DNA of 64,000 nt from UBA993 sp964485855 (GCA_964485855.1 CAZAKI010000006.1:1-64000), one strand, 5' to 3'; positions 7,917 through 17,714 are shown, counted from the stretch's first letter. Translations and numbers: made by a program. Notes: generated by a model from the letters alone, not told the origin.

Positions 7917-9545
7917 ATGAAACAATTCAAGTGGCTTCCATTGTTGTTAGTTGTTCTGTTGTTCTGCAGTGTAGCTCTTACCGGCTGTGCGGGAGGGACC
8001 CAGGAATCCCAACATGTTTTTAGAAGCGGATACATGCGTGAAATTGAAAGCCTGAACCCGATGGTTATCTGGTCAGTGCAGGCATATGAAGTGATGTATC
8101 TGACCTACAACTTCCTGATTAGCTGGGATGAAGATTTGAATGTCATTCCCGAACTGGCCAGGGAGTGGGAAGTCGATGAGGATGGCACACTCTGGACTTT
8201 CTACCTGCAGGAAGGGGTTAAATGGCATGATGGGGAACCTTTTACTGCGGATGATGTTAAATTCACATATGAATATATACGCGATAATGAGCTCGGTTAC
8301 TTCTATGATTATGTCGCGGCCATGGAAGAAATCGAGGTGCTTGATGACTACACCCTGACCGTTAAAACGGATGAGCCGATCGCCTGGATGCCCCAGGTCC
8401 TGGTACCGATTTTACCGGCTCATATCTGGTCGGAGATTGATCCCGAAGAGGCTGAGGGTGATTTTGCCAACGATAACCCGGTTGGCACCGGACCGTTTAA
8501 AGTGGTCGAACACCGCAAGGGCGAATATACGAGGATGGTTGCCAACGATGATTATTTCAAGGGTCGCCCGGCCCTTGATGAAGTGATCTTTATGATCTAT
8601 GCCAATACCGACGTAATGGTTGAAGCACTAAAGCAGGGGGAACTTGAAATTATTTCCGATGTACCCGGCGCCCAGTTTAAAGCGCTAGAGGATGCAGCTG
8701 ATCCTAATATCCTGGCTCTTAATGCTGATTCTCCCTCTTTTACTGAGTTGGCTTTCAATGTCTGGGATGATCCTGGTTCGCTTGGGAATCCTCACCTGCT
8801 TGATAAAAATGTGCGGGTGGCAATTGAGTATGCTCTCGATCGCCAGGAGCTGATCGATGTAGCCCTGATGGGTTACGGTGAAGTGGCATCAACCCTGGTA
8901 CCGCCGCTATTTGAATACTGGCACCTGGATCTGGGTCCTGATTTCCGTAGCTATGATCCTGATCAGGCGGAGGCTATACTTGAGGAGGCCGGTTACAGTC
9001 GCGGAGGTCATGGGCTTCGAGTTGGTCCTGACGGTGAGCTGATGTCTTATACCCTGTTGATCCGCTCTGAATCGCCTGATAACCAGAAGATGGCTACCAT
9101 GATCAAGGATATGCTGTCAGCAGTCGGCATCGGGATAGAGGTTAGCGTGATCGATGAGGGAACCCTGACTGACCGCATTTATGAAGGCGACTTCGATATG
9201 TTTATCTGGGGTTGGTATGTCGATATTGATCCGACATCAATCCTGAAGGTTGCCACAACTGATGAAATCATGTCCTGGAGTGACTGCTTCTATTCGAACC
9301 CTGAATATGATGCCCTGCACCAGTTACAGCAGCGGACGATGGATCGGGAGGAGCGGCGGGACTTGATTTACGAGATGCAGCGGATTTTTTATGATGATGC
9401 CGCCTACATCATGTTGTCATATGACCCCGAACTGCAGGCTTATCGCACCGATCGCTATACCGGCTGGGTACGTAACCCGCGGACTGGCCCGGTTATGTAT
9501 ACCAACGTGATTGACAGCTATGAACAGCTGAAACCCATCGAATAA
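7917..9545 (+). CDS. ABC transporter substrate-binding lipoprotein, family 5 (peptide/nickel type)
   Basis: This extracytoplasmic binding protein of 542 residues has a hydrophobic signal and lipobox LTGC near residue 24, so it is membrane anchored. SBP family 5 features are LAREWEVDEDGTLWTFYLQ, EGVKWHDGEPFTADDVKFT, GTGPFKV and VRVAIEYALDRQELI. It would deliver peptides or related compounds to the permease pair encoded next. GAGGAGGT precedes the ATG with a rather long spacing of about 13 bases. An intrinsic terminator-like hairpin lies immediately after the gene, which would leave the binding protein in excess over the membrane components. The acidic surface (many Asp/Glu) hints at a cationic ligand, but that is only inference. 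Confidence 0.93.
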   Translation: MKQFKWLPLLLVVLLFCSVALTGCAGGTQESQHVFRSGYMREIESLNPMVIWSVQAYEVMYLTYNFLISWDEDLNVIPELAREWEVDEDGTLWTFYLQEGVKWHDGEPFTADDVKFTYEYIRDNELGYFYDYVAAMEEIEVLDDYTLTVKTDEPIAWMPQVLVPILPAHIWSEIDPEEAEGDFANDNPVGTGPFKVVEHRKGEYTRMVANDDYFKGRPALDEVIFMIYANTDVMVEALKQGELEIISDVPGAQFKALEDAADPNILALNADSPSFTELAFNVWDDPGSLGNPHLLDKNVRVAIEYALDRQELIDVALMGYGEVASTLVPPLFEYWHLDLGPDFRSYDPDQAEAILEEAGYSRGGHGLRVGPDGELMSYTLLIRSESPDNQKMATMIKDMLSAVGIGIEVSVIDEGTLTDRIYEGDFDMFIWGWYVDIDPTSILKVATTDEIMSWSDCFYSNPEYDALHQLQQRTMDREERRDLIYEMQRIFYDDAAYIMLSYDPELQAYRTDRYTGWVRNPRTGPVMYTNVIDSYEQLKPIE

Positions 9546-9579
9546 AGTGGGTTACTAGTTTTAAGTTTTAATGTCAGGA

Positions 9580-9607
9580 GGGGCCGGAGTACCTTTCCGG
9601 CCCTTTT
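9580..9607 (+). terminator. Hairpin plus T-run between binding-protein and permease genes
   Basis: GGGCCGG (9581-9587) pairs with CCGGCCC (9597-9603), with a 9-base loop followed by TTTT. As the downstream permease genes have no obvious promoter of their own, it probably acts as a partial terminator or mRNA stabiliser. Confidence 0.7.
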
Positions 9608-9638
9608 CAAGGTGCGCCCGGCATGGGAGGAATGTCTG

Positions 9639-10610
9639 ATGAATATGCGCAATTACTTGGTTACAAAATTTATTCAGGCCTTAATCACCGTTTTTATCGT
9701 CATCGGGATGAACTTTTTCCTGTTCCGGATTATGCCAGGCGATCCGATCAGGGTTTTAATCCGCAATCCGAAAATCTCGGCCGACTCCCTGGCCCGGGTG
9801 CGCGAGCAATTCGGTTTGAACGAAGGCCGCCTCGTCCAGTTTTGGATCTATCTGCGTGATCTTTTTACCGGTGATTTTGGCTCTTCTTTTAATTATCGGC
9901 AGCCGGTGCTCGATATAATCATGGAGCGTGTGCCGGCGACGGTACTGCTGGTTGGCACGGCGACTGTGCTTTCAATTATCATCGGGGTCCTGCTTGGGGT
10001 GATCCTCGCCTGGAAAAGAGGTACCCGCCTTGACGTCATCGGGCTCAGTGTTTCGTTAATTCTTTACTCGATGCCTACTTTTTGGGTGGCGATCATCATG
10101 GTGATGATTTTTGCGGTCTACTGGCAGATATTTCCTCTAGGCGGGATGGGGCTGCCCGGAGTCTTTTATACTTCCTATTGGGCTGAACTGGCCTCCAAGG
10201 GACGGTATCTTTTTTTGCCGACGATCACCTTTGCCCTCATCCTGGTAGGGGAGTACGTGCTGATCATGCGCAGTTCTCTACTTGAAGTGATGCGCGAGGA
10301 TTACATGCTTACAGCGCGGGCCAAGGGGGTCAGTAACCGTAACCTGTTACGACGGCATGCCCTGCCCAACGCTATGTTGCCTGTGGTGACATTGATTGCC
10401 ATCAACTTGGGTTTTATCGTTGGCGGTGCTATTCAGATTGAGACTGTTTTTTCCTGGCCCGGTCTGGGCCGGCTCATGTACACGGCACTGACCAATCGTG
10501 ATTATCCTGTTCTGCAGGGACTTTTCCTCTTTGTCACCATCGCTGTGGTTGGCGCCAACTTCTGCGCCGATATTCTCTACCGCTATCTCGATCCGCGGGT
10601 TAAATCATAA
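9639..10610 (+). CDS. ABC transporter permease, DppB/OppB type
   Basis: This inner-membrane permease of 323 residues has six hydrophobic segments. The family features are MPGDPIRVLI near residue 30, FGLNEGRLVQFW, and the cytoplasmic EAA loop (LTARAKGVSNRNLLRRHALPNAMLP) that contacts the ATPases. The ATG at 9639 was chosen because GGGAGG sits eight bases upstream; the frame is open back to a GTG at 9612. It is the first of the four import-machinery genes after the binding protein and forms a heterodimer with the next permease. Confidence 0.93.
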   Translation: MNMRNYLVTKFIQALITVFIVIGMNFFLFRIMPGDPIRVLIRNPKISADSLARVREQFGLNEGRLVQFWIYLRDLFTGDFGSSFNYRQPVLDIIMERVPATVLLVGTATVLSIIIGVLLGVILAWKRGTRLDVIGLSVSLILYSMPTFWVAIIMVMIFAVYWQIFPLGGMGLPGVFYTSYWAELASKGRYLFLPTITFALILVGEYVLIMRSSLLEVMREDYMLTARAKGVSNRNLLRRHALPNAMLPVVTLIAINLGFIVGGAIQIETVFSWPGLGRLMYTALTNRDYPVLQGLFLFVTIAVVGANFCADILYRYLDPRVKS

Positions 10611-10622
10611 GGGGGCATGCCA

Positions 10623-11519
10623 ATGATCACCAGCGAACAGAAAAAAGATCTTTTCGCCCTCTGGAAAAAGAACCTTGTATCCTTCTGGGGGATCTACAGC
10701 CAGAATAAAATGGGTTTAATTGGACTTGTAATTTTAATAATCTTTACTTTGATGGCGCTTTTTGGTCCGCTGCTGGTGGAAATTACGACCATGGCTGTAG
10801 ACGACGTAACCCAGGTGCTTCATCCGCCAACCGGCAATTTCTGGCTTGGCACCGACGATCTCGGCAAGGATATCTTCGCTGGTGTGATCATCGGCTCCAG
10901 AGTTTCCCTGCTGGTCGGGGTTGCTGCCACTGCGATTTCAATGATTATCGGCACCGTGATCGGTATTGTTTCCGGTTTCTACGGCAAGACGATCGATGCC
11001 CTGCTGATGCGGATCACTGATGTCTTCCTGGTTATCCCCTGGCTGCCTCTGATGCTGGTTATGGCTGCTCTGCTCGGCCCCAGCCTGGCTAATATTATTT
11101 TTGTGATCGGCATTACCAGCTGGGCGGGCACAGCCAGGATTATTCGCTCACAAACTTTAAGTATCAAGGAAAGGCCTTACGTGGAAAGAGCCCGGGCGAT
11201 TGGCAGTGGCGACACGCATATCATGTTCTATCACATTTTACCCAACGTATTTCCGCTGATCTTTGCCAATACCGTGCTGGTAGCGGCGATCGCGATTCTC
11301 TCGGAGACGACACTGAGTTTTCTCGGGATGGGCGATCCGACGCGGGTTACCTGGGGGATGATGTTGCATTTCGCCTTTTCGATGGGGGCTGTATCCTTCG
11401 GTGCCTGGTGGTGGCTGCTACCGCCTGGTATCTGCGTAGTACTGGTTGTTTTAAGTTTTACCTTCATCGGCTATGCCCTGGACGAAGTGCTCAATCCGAA
11501 GCTGAGGAGGCGCGATTAG
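10623..11519 (+). CDS. ABC transporter permease, DppC/OppC type
   Basis: This is the second permease subunit, 298 residues, with six membrane segments. It has the N-terminal OppC-type region (NKMGLIGLVILIIFTLMALFGP), the HPPTGNFWLGTDDLGKDIF motif and the EAA loop VERARAIGSGDTHIMFYHILP. The ATG at 10623 is preferred over 10617 because GGGGG at 10611-10615 would abut the earlier codon. The gap to the preceding gene is 12 bases and the following ATPase starts two bases after the stop. Confidence 0.93.
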   Translation: MITSEQKKDLFALWKKNLVSFWGIYSQNKMGLIGLVILIIFTLMALFGPLLVEITTMAVDDVTQVLHPPTGNFWLGTDDLGKDIFAGVIIGSRVSLLVGVAATAISMIIGTVIGIVSGFYGKTIDALLMRITDVFLVIPWLPLMLVMAALLGPSLANIIFVIGITSWAGTARIIRSQTLSIKERPYVERARAIGSGDTHIMFYHILPNVFPLIFANTVLVAAIAILSETTLSFLGMGDPTRVTWGMMLHFAFSMGAVSFGAWWWLLPPGICVVLVVLSFTFIGYALDEVLNPKLRRRD

Positions 11520-11521
11520 CG

Positions 11522-12487
11522 ATGCTGCTGGAAGTAGAAAACATGACCACTTATTACAAGCTCAAGGATGGTTTCGTACGCGCCTGTGAAAATATCAGCT
11601 TATCTCTTGAGCAGGGCGAAGCGTTGGGTTTGGTCGGTGAATCAGCCTCGGGAAAAACTACGGCCGCCCTTTCACTGATAAAACTTTTACCCGAAAATGC
11701 AAAAGTGATGTCCGGTAAAATCAGTATTGCGGGGCGTGATATTTCCCAGGCAATGGAGGCTGAGCTTCGCCGCATTCGCTGGAAAGAGATTGCGATCATC
11801 TTCCAGGGAGCGATGAACGCTTTGAATCCAGTGCGACGGGTCGGTGACCAGATTGTCGAGGTCCTGCGTATTCACGAGAAGATGACTGACAAAGCGGCTT
11901 TGCTCCGGACAATTGATCTATTTGAACAGGTAGAGATTGATCCATCACGGGTTAGGGATTATCCCCATGAATTCAGTGGAGGAATGCGCCAGCGCGTAAT
12001 GATCGCCATGGCTATCGCCTGTAATCCGAAAGTAGTGATTGGTGATGAACCGACTACTGCGCTCGATGTGATGGTTCAAGCCCAGGTTTTACAGCTCCTT
12101 GAAAAGCTGCGCAGCAAACGCCGGATGGGGATGATTCTAATCACCCACGATCTTTCTGTCGTTGGTGAAACTTGCGACCGGGTGGCGGTTATGTATGCTG
12201 GACAGATTGTCGAAAGCGGCCCCACTGAAAGAGTTTTTGAAAATCCGGCTCACCCCTATACCCGAGCTCTAATTGCCGCCTTTCCCAATATTGAGGGTGA
12301 GCGTTACCTGGCCCAGTCGATTCCAGGGAATCCCCCCAATCTGCTTAATCCCCCATCGGGTTGCCGTTTTCATGAACGATGCTCGGAATCCATGAAACTT
12401 TGCAGTTGTCAGGAACCCTTACCGGTCAAACTTGATTCAGGCCATTTTGCTTCCTGTCACCTCCTGGGAAGGAGGGTGTTATCGTGA
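11522..12487 (+). CDS. Peptide-type ABC transporter ATPase, DppD/OppD type
   Basis: This ATP-hydrolysing subunit of 321 residues has Walker A GESASGKTT, signature FSGGMRQRV, Walker B VVIGDEPTTALD and switch His in LITHDL. The C-terminal extension typical of oligopeptide importers is present (GNPPNLLNPPSGCRFHERC), with Cys residues like those of OppD/OppF proteins that can hold an iron-sulfur cluster. The ATG at 11522 aligns with the family start; the frame is open further upstream inside the permease gene. Its TGA overlaps the GTG of the next gene (GTGA), indicating tight coupling. Confidence 0.93.
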   Translation: MLLEVENMTTYYKLKDGFVRACENISLSLEQGEALGLVGESASGKTTAALSLIKLLPENAKVMSGKISIAGRDISQAMEAELRRIRWKEIAIIFQGAMNALNPVRRVGDQIVEVLRIHEKMTDKAALLRTIDLFEQVEIDPSRVRDYPHEFSGGMRQRVMIAMAIACNPKVVIGDEPTTALDVMVQAQVLQLLEKLRSKRRMGMILITHDLSVVGETCDRVAVMYAGQIVESGPTERVFENPAHPYTRALIAAFPNIEGERYLAQSIPGNPPNLLNPPSGCRFHERCSESMKLCSCQEPLPVKLDSGHFASCHLLGRRVLS

Positions 12488-13494
12488 GCAACCGGGATCA
12501 AGTTATCTCTAAGAACGAGCTGCTTAGGGTTGAGGGATTGGAGGTTCACTTTGCTGCCCGTACCGGTTTTCTTGCTGCCCTGCTCAGCAGGGAAAAAGCA
12601 TTGGTCAGGGCGGTTGACGGAGTTGATTTTTCACTGGGTAAAGGCGAAATACTTTGCCTGGCCGGTGAATCAGGCAGCGGCAAAACTACTACTGGTAAAG
12701 CTGTCCTGCGCCTGATCGAACCGACAGGAGGGAAAATATGGTTTAAGGGCGAAGATTTGCTCAGTTTGACCAGGCAGAAGCTGCGTCTTTTCCGCCAGGA
12801 TGCACAGATCATATTTCAAGATCCTTATGAGTCGCTAAATCCGCGGCAGACTGTTTTTGCCACTGTTGCCGAGCCGCTGGAAGTAAACCGGATTTGCAAC
12901 AGTAACGCCGAGAAAGAAGAAAGGGTTATCGAGGCTCTCTGCGATGCGGGCTTGAACAACCCACGGGAGCTTTTCTTGCGTTACCCTCATGAATTAAGTG
13001 GCGGGCAGCGCCAACGCCTGGCCATTGCCGGTGCTCTGGTCCTCAAGCCTGATTTTATTATGGCTGATGAACCGGTATCGATGCTGGATTTGTCAATCCG
13101 GGCAGGCATCCTGAAACTGATGGTTGATTTGCGTGATCTGAAAGGGATTAGCTATCTCTTTATCACCCACGATTTATCCCTGGCTTGGCTGGTTTCAGAC
13201 CGGATAGCCGTTATGTATTTGGGAAAAATTGTGGAGCTCGGTTCCGCGGATGCAGTGATCCGTCAACCGCTTCATCCCTATACCCGGGCTCTTGTTTCAG
13301 TAATCCCGGTGCCGAAAAGTATTTCACGAAGGGATAAGAAGTTGCTCAAGGGAGAAACTCCGGATCCGGTAAATATCCCTGTCGGGTGTCGCTTCCATCC
13401 CCGGTGTCCGCAGGTAAAGCCGCGATGCCGTGAAGAAGAACCCTGCTTCAGGGAAATATTGCCCGGCCATTTTGGTGCCTGCCATTACCTTTAA
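12484..13494 (+). CDS. Peptide-type ABC transporter ATPase, DppF/OppF type
   Basis: This is the partner ATPase, 336 residues, with Walker A GESGSGKTT, signature LSGGQRQRL, Walker B FIMADEPVSMLD and LFITHDL. The C-terminal cysteine-containing oligopeptide/dipeptide transporter domain (VGCRFHPRCPQVKPRC) follows. It starts with GTG overlapping the stop of the DppD-like gene; AAGGAGGG lies just upstream. An insert after the N-terminal strand (AARTGFLAALLSREKALVRAVDG) is usual in OppF-type subunits. It is the last import-machinery gene before the intracellular hydrolase genes. Confidence 0.93.
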   Translation: MSNRDQVISKNELLRVEGLEVHFAARTGFLAALLSREKALVRAVDGVDFSLGKGEILCLAGESGSGKTTTGKAVLRLIEPTGGKIWFKGEDLLSLTRQKLRLFRQDAQIIFQDPYESLNPRQTVFATVAEPLEVNRICNSNAEKEERVIEALCDAGLNNPRELFLRYPHELSGGQRQRLAIAGALVLKPDFIMADEPVSMLDLSIRAGILKLMVDLRDLKGISYLFITHDLSLAWLVSDRIAVMYLGKIVELGSADAVIRQPLHPYTRALVSVIPVPKSISRRDKKLLKGETPDPVNIPVGCRFHPRCPQVKPRCREEEPCFREILPGHFGACHYL

Positions 13495-13506
13495 GAAAGA
13501 GCATAA

Positions 13507-16500
13507 GTGCTGATGAACGAACTGTATTTACTTTCTGTTGATAACTGGCTGCAGAGCCTCGAGCTGGCGGCAGCTGTTTTAGCTGATCGGAAGAGGGACG
13601 CTTTCTTTTTGGATCCGGAAAGCGAAGAAGAGGAGCGAGAAGCGCTTCTCCTGCTGGCCAGCCGTTTGCCGCTTCGGGTTTTCAATTTAACCGAAAGTGT
13701 AAAAGTCGACCGGATTGCGGCTGCCGCAGAGGTGAAAATAGAGGCAGATCCTCTTTCCGGTCACCACACTATTGATGGTTGCGCGGCCTATTTTGGGAGA
13801 CCGGCAGGGATCTGCTCTGCAGCTGCTAATGCACCGGCTGATTGCCTGAAGGCAGCAATGCTGGCGGTTCGCCTCGGTTACTATTTTGTAGCCTTGCCTG
13901 TTGAAAACCGGATCGAACTGCTTAACTACGAAGAAATACCCCTGGTTTGGTACGGGTTACTAGAGGCCTTAGCGCCAACAGGGATCAATCCTGAAAGGAA
14001 AAACTTAACTATTATTCAGGATGATTTCCGGCTGCTTCGATTTTTTGAATCTGCCGGCCTCTCCTCGGACTACCTGGTTGTCTATAATTCCGCGGATCTA
14101 CTGTATAAAACCTTAAGAGGCGATGCTTTACGCGATCTTTGGGTTCGAGGTTTAAGTCTACATCTTTTATCGCTTGCTTCGTACCGCCCGGTCTTTCCCT
14201 TTGATGTCCAGAGTGAAAAGCCGGATCCGGTAATAATTGAGGACAATCTGCACCGGACAGTTCATCTGGTTGGCCTTAACCCTCGTTTTCAGGTAGTGCT
14301 GGCTTCTCCGGCGGTAGTGCCTTTTTTCTATGAAGAAAAAAAGGCGATTGGTGCTGTTACCGAGGAGATGGTCAGGGATATTCACCTGCGTCTGAATGCA
14401 GATGTTTTTTTTGATCTGGCAGAAGGGCGTTTGATGCAAAACAGCAGTGGAGGAATTTCAGCCCAACTAATCAGCACAAAAAGATATGATCAAATCCAAA
14501 AGAATTTAAAGCGCGGGGGACGTGACGTTCTAATCGTTGCCACTCCACATGTTGAAACAGGGATTATATTTTCCACCGATGATGCGCTGATTGATACACA
14601 GCTGGTGCCGCTGTTGGAAGACGCCGGTTTTGCTATCAACCAGCTCCGGGATCGTGACGCCGGTTACCGGCAAGTGGCTGCGGCGCTTAAAGATGCCGAC
14701 TACTTTCTCTACACCGGCCACGGAGGGCCGGAAGGATTGCATACTCACGGCAGGACGCTAAACAGAAGTGATTTACCACTGATGCCGCCCCTGGTGGCTT
14801 ACGCTTCGGCTTGTTCCACGGTTGGCCTGGTTCCTCACTGGTTTTCACCTGACGAAGGGTTAACCTGGCAAGGAGTTAAGGTTGATTCGCGCCAGGTAAT
14901 CGGGATTTCTTTTGTCGAAAAAGGGGCGATCTGTTTTATTGGCGGGGCCACAATCGAAGATTTACAGTACACAACTTCTACCTATAGCGTATTCATGGAA
15001 GCTCTGTTGCTAAAGGGCTTAAGCGTAGGCGAAGCGGTCCGGGAGATGCGCCATGTGATCAGTCTTTATGCGGCAACCCTCCTGCAGAAAAATCCCGAGG
15101 CCTACCGCAAATATCGCTGGGGAACAGCCAATGCTATCCACCAGCAGGTTTTACTGGGTGACCCGGCTTTTGCTCCGGCTGTAAAGCAGTATTCTGATGC
15201 TGCCTTGCCTGTAATACTGGCCGGAGAAGCACCTTTGCAAACCCTTACCATTGAGATCCCCGAAGATCGTTGGCAGCGCGGGGCAGCTGCTGTCCACAAG
15301 CTGGAAGCTTCAAAGTACTATTACCGCTGTCGCAATGTTGAGGTTATTACTCCCTACGGTGAAGATATCTTCAGCTGGGGCGACTATTATCGAGTGGCAC
15401 CTGATGCCCGTAATATTAGCGAGTGGGCCGTAAAGTCCACCTTTTTACACCTGACCCATCTTCTGCCGCCGGGAATGGTGCCGCAGAAGCTGACTTTGAT
15501 AGCTGTCGAGACCGGGAAGAGTGAATGTTTGCTCTGTGGGGAAGATGTTGACCAGTGCCAACCACCCCTTGAAGCGATGCAGAAATTTAAACTACCTTAC
15601 CTTCTGCAACCCCCTATCGAACTGAATATGAATGAAGGATGGGCTTTTTGCACAGAAGATCTGGGTGGCGCAGTTCGGATGCGCTGGCTGGTACCGCTCT
15701 TATTAATCGACGATCAGAACCGCAGTGCCTTTCCCCTGAAAAAGTTTGTCTTTCAGATCGAATCTATCCCGGCTGTCAAGCTCAGCGGCAAGATTACTAA
15801 TGCAGAGCTTGCTTCTTCGTACTTGGTGTGTGCCGGGTATCAGGGTGAGAATAGAACTGAGCAAGATTTCCGGGGGCAGCCTTTTAACATGACTGCTGCT
15901 GTCCTCAGCGGTAGGGATGGCTCATTTTCCATCGACTGTGCTCCCGGTTCGGCGCTCACTGTTCGGGGGCAGTTCCCCTTATATCATCTGCTGGAGAACT
16001 ATCAACCTTTTGCAACAACATTTTGCCGGCCTGCAGCGGAAAAACCTGTGACGATCGAGTTGAAGGCGTCGCAGCTGATTGACTTCAGGGGTTTTATCTA
16101 TGATTCAATTAGTGGAGAGCCGCTGGCCGGTGTATTGATCAGGGTATTTCGTGGTGAACATGACCCGGTAGGGGATCTCCTCATTGAAGCATTTGCCGGG
16201 GAAGCGGTCACTGGCCAAAAAGGCGATTTTATGATCAAGCTGCCGGCAGGCGGCTACCTGGTTTATGCCGCGGCTGCATCCGAAAACAGGTATTACAAGT
16301 CAGCCGAATGGGTCTTGAAACTGCGTGATGGAGAGAAAGGCAATCGGATTTATGCTCTTGATCAGGCCGGGATCGTTAAGGGCAGGGTCACCTTCGTCGG
16401 GTACCAACCTCCGGATCCGCCACTGGTTGCCCTAAAAAGGTATCCAAAAATAGAAGGTGCAGCTCCTCTGACCAAGGTTCCCGTTGATCGCAACGGTAGT

Positions 16501-16659
16501 TACCAGTGTTTGGTCAGTTACCAGGATCGCTTCCAAATTGTTCTGGAAGAGGAAGGGTATAAATATATTTATGATGATAATGACGGAAAGGGATACAGGC
16601 TGGAACCGCAGCAGATTCTTGAACGCGATTACTGTCTGTTATCGGATGAAGATAGTTAA
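13507..16659 (+). CDS. Large C25/caspase-fold (clan CD) peptidase-like protein, no signal peptide
   Basis: The central region of this 1050-residue protein resembles gingipain-type C25 peptidases. YTGHGG places a catalytic His at about 405, SACST places a Cys at about 436, a helix with GEAVREMRHVI follows, and VLLGDPAFAP ends the domain near residue 556. This His/Cys arrangement is the clan CD dyad. The C-terminal half contains beta-rich segments, including a carboxypeptidase-regulatory-like domain at about 858-945 (GFIYDSISGEPLAGVLIRVF). The N-terminal 340 residues are not recognised. No signal peptide or membrane segment is visible, whereas most C25 enzymes are exported. The start is GTG 13507 or ATG 13513; only a weak AAGAAAGAG site precedes them. 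The gene follows the importer by 12 bases and precedes two amide hydrolases, suggesting intracellular cleavage of imported material. CHAT-family proteins are an alternative clan CD assignment. Confidence 0.72.
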   Translation: MLMNELYLLSVDNWLQSLELAAAVLADRKRDAFFLDPESEEEEREALLLLASRLPLRVFNLTESVKVDRIAAAAEVKIEADPLSGHHTIDGCAAYFGRPAGICSAAANAPADCLKAAMLAVRLGYYFVALPVENRIELLNYEEIPLVWYGLLEALAPTGINPERKNLTIIQDDFRLLRFFESAGLSSDYLVVYNSADLLYKTLRGDALRDLWVRGLSLHLLSLASYRPVFPFDVQSEKPDPVIIEDNLHRTVHLVGLNPRFQVVLASPAVVPFFYEEKKAIGAVTEEMVRDIHLRLNADVFFDLAEGRLMQNSSGGISAQLISTKRYDQIQKNLKRGGRDVLIVATPHVETGIIFSTDDALIDTQLVPLLEDAGFAINQLRDRDAGYRQVAAALKDADYFLYTGHGGPEGLHTHGRTLNRSDLPLMPPLVAYASACSTVGLVPHWFSPDEGLTWQGVKVDSRQVIGISFVEKGAICFIGGATIEDLQYTTSTYSVFMEALLLKGLSVGEAVREMRHVISLYAATLLQKNPEAYRKYRWGTANAIHQQVLLGDPAFAPAVKQYSDAALPVILAGEAPLQTLTIEIPEDRWQRGAAAVHKLEASKYYYRCRNVEVITPYGEDIFSWGDYYRVAPDARNISEWAVKSTFLHLTHLLPPGMVPQKLTLIAVETGKSECLLCGEDVDQCQPPLEAMQKFKLPYLLQPPIELNMNEGWAFCTEDLGGAVRMRWLVPLLLIDDQNRSAFPLKKFVFQIESIPAVKLSGKITNAELASSYLVCAGYQGENRTEQDFRGQPFNMTAAVLSGRDGSFSIDCAPGSALTVRGQFPLYHLLENYQPFATTFCRPAAEKPVTIELKASQLIDFRGFIYDSISGEPLAGVLIRVFRGEHDPVGDLLIEAFAGEAVTGQKGDFMIKLPAGGYLVYAAAASENRYYKSAEWVLKLRDGEKGNRIYALDQAGIVKGRVTFVGYQPPDPPLVALKRYPKIEGAAPLTKVPVDRNGSYQCLVSYQDRFQIVLEEEGYKYIYDDNDGKGYRLEPQQILERDYCLLSDEDS

Positions 16660-16679
16660 GAGCTGACAGGGGTAATAAT

Positions 16680-17714
16680 ATGCACGAGATTCTGATGATC
16701 AAAGCAAAGGGCAGCAACTATGATATCGGCTATAAAGTTGGCAGGGCTGCAAGCAGCTTGATCGAAAGATCGATTAGAAGTTACCGGCAGATCCTTCCCC
16801 GGGAAGAAGGATGGAGCGGAAAGTGGGTGGTTCCGGAAGGATGTCTGGAGGCGGCTCGAGAGAAGTTTCCACACCTGCTTGAAGAACTGCAGGGAATGGC
16901 GGAGGGCTCCGGCCAAAGTTTTAGTGATCTATTTTTTCTTAACTCCTTGGAAGAAGTACTCGATCTAAAATCCCCGACAGCCTGCACCTCTCTTGGTTTG
17001 GAAGCTAACGGTGAAGTTTGGCTAGGGCACAATGAGGATTGGTATGCTGAAGATGCCGATACAGTGATCGCTATTTATGGTCAGCCAAATAATCTACCGT
17101 CTTTCATCAGTATAACTGCTGCTCCTTTTCTTGCTGCAGTGGGCATGAATGAGGCCGGTCTGGCCCAGGGAGTAAACTCGGTTACTGCAACTGACTATCA
17201 AGTGGGAGTGCCACGGATGCTTGCTGCGCGAGCAGTTCTGGAAGCTACGACGATCAGAGAGGCAATTGATAAGGCTACCCCACACAACAGGGCGGGTGGT
17301 TACAATCACCTGCTGGTGAGTACCAAGAAAGAACTTGGCAACTTAGAAACTACAGCTACCGAGTCTGATTATTTGCCGGGTGCAAAGCTAATTTACCATA
17401 CCAATCATTATCTTAGTCCGCGCTTGCAGCGCCTGGCAAAAATGGGATCAAATCATTCTCTGACTCGTTACAGGAGATTGACCGAGCTGGAACGAATAGA
17501 TCAGAGAGTTACCAATCGGGTAACCTGCAGGGAAAGGCTGATTAGTTATTTAAGCGATCATGGAAACAGGCCATTATCAATCTGCAAGCACGCTTGTGAA
17601 CAAATGGGTAACGAGGGGACTATTTTTTCTGCTATTTTTGAGCCTGGTTCTTTTAATGCATGGATTGCTGTCGGTAATCCCTGTGATAACAAATACAAAG
17701 AATTAAAAATATAA
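16680..17714 (+). CDS. C45-family Ntn-hydrolase (acyltransferase/amide hydrolase)
   Basis: This 344-residue protein resembles the acyl-CoA:6-aminopenicillanic acid acyltransferase family. These proenzymes cleave themselves so that an internal Cys becomes the N-terminal nucleophile. Here that would be Cys102 in PTACTSLGL, followed by the conserved GHNEDWYAED block and NEAGLAQGVNS. The role would be hydrolysis or transfer of a linear amide (C-N) bond. There is no signal peptide, so it is cytoplasmic. It lies 20 bases after the C25-like gene with AGGGG before the ATG, and 18 bases before an M20 amidohydrolase. The true substrate is unknown; context suggests processing of an imported acylated or peptidic compound. 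Confidence 0.85.
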   Translation: MHEILMIKAKGSNYDIGYKVGRAASSLIERSIRSYRQILPREEGWSGKWVVPEGCLEAAREKFPHLLEELQGMAEGSGQSFSDLFFLNSLEEVLDLKSPTACTSLGLEANGEVWLGHNEDWYAEDADTVIAIYGQPNNLPSFISITAAPFLAAVGMNEAGLAQGVNSVTATDYQVGVPRMLAARAVLEATTIREAIDKATPHNRAGGYNHLLVSTKKELGNLETTATESDYLPGAKLIYHTNHYLSPRLQRLAKMGSNHSLTRYRRLTELERIDQRVTNRVTCRERLISYLSDHGNRPLSICKHACEQMGNEGTIFSAIFEPGSFNAWIAVGNPCDNKYKELKI

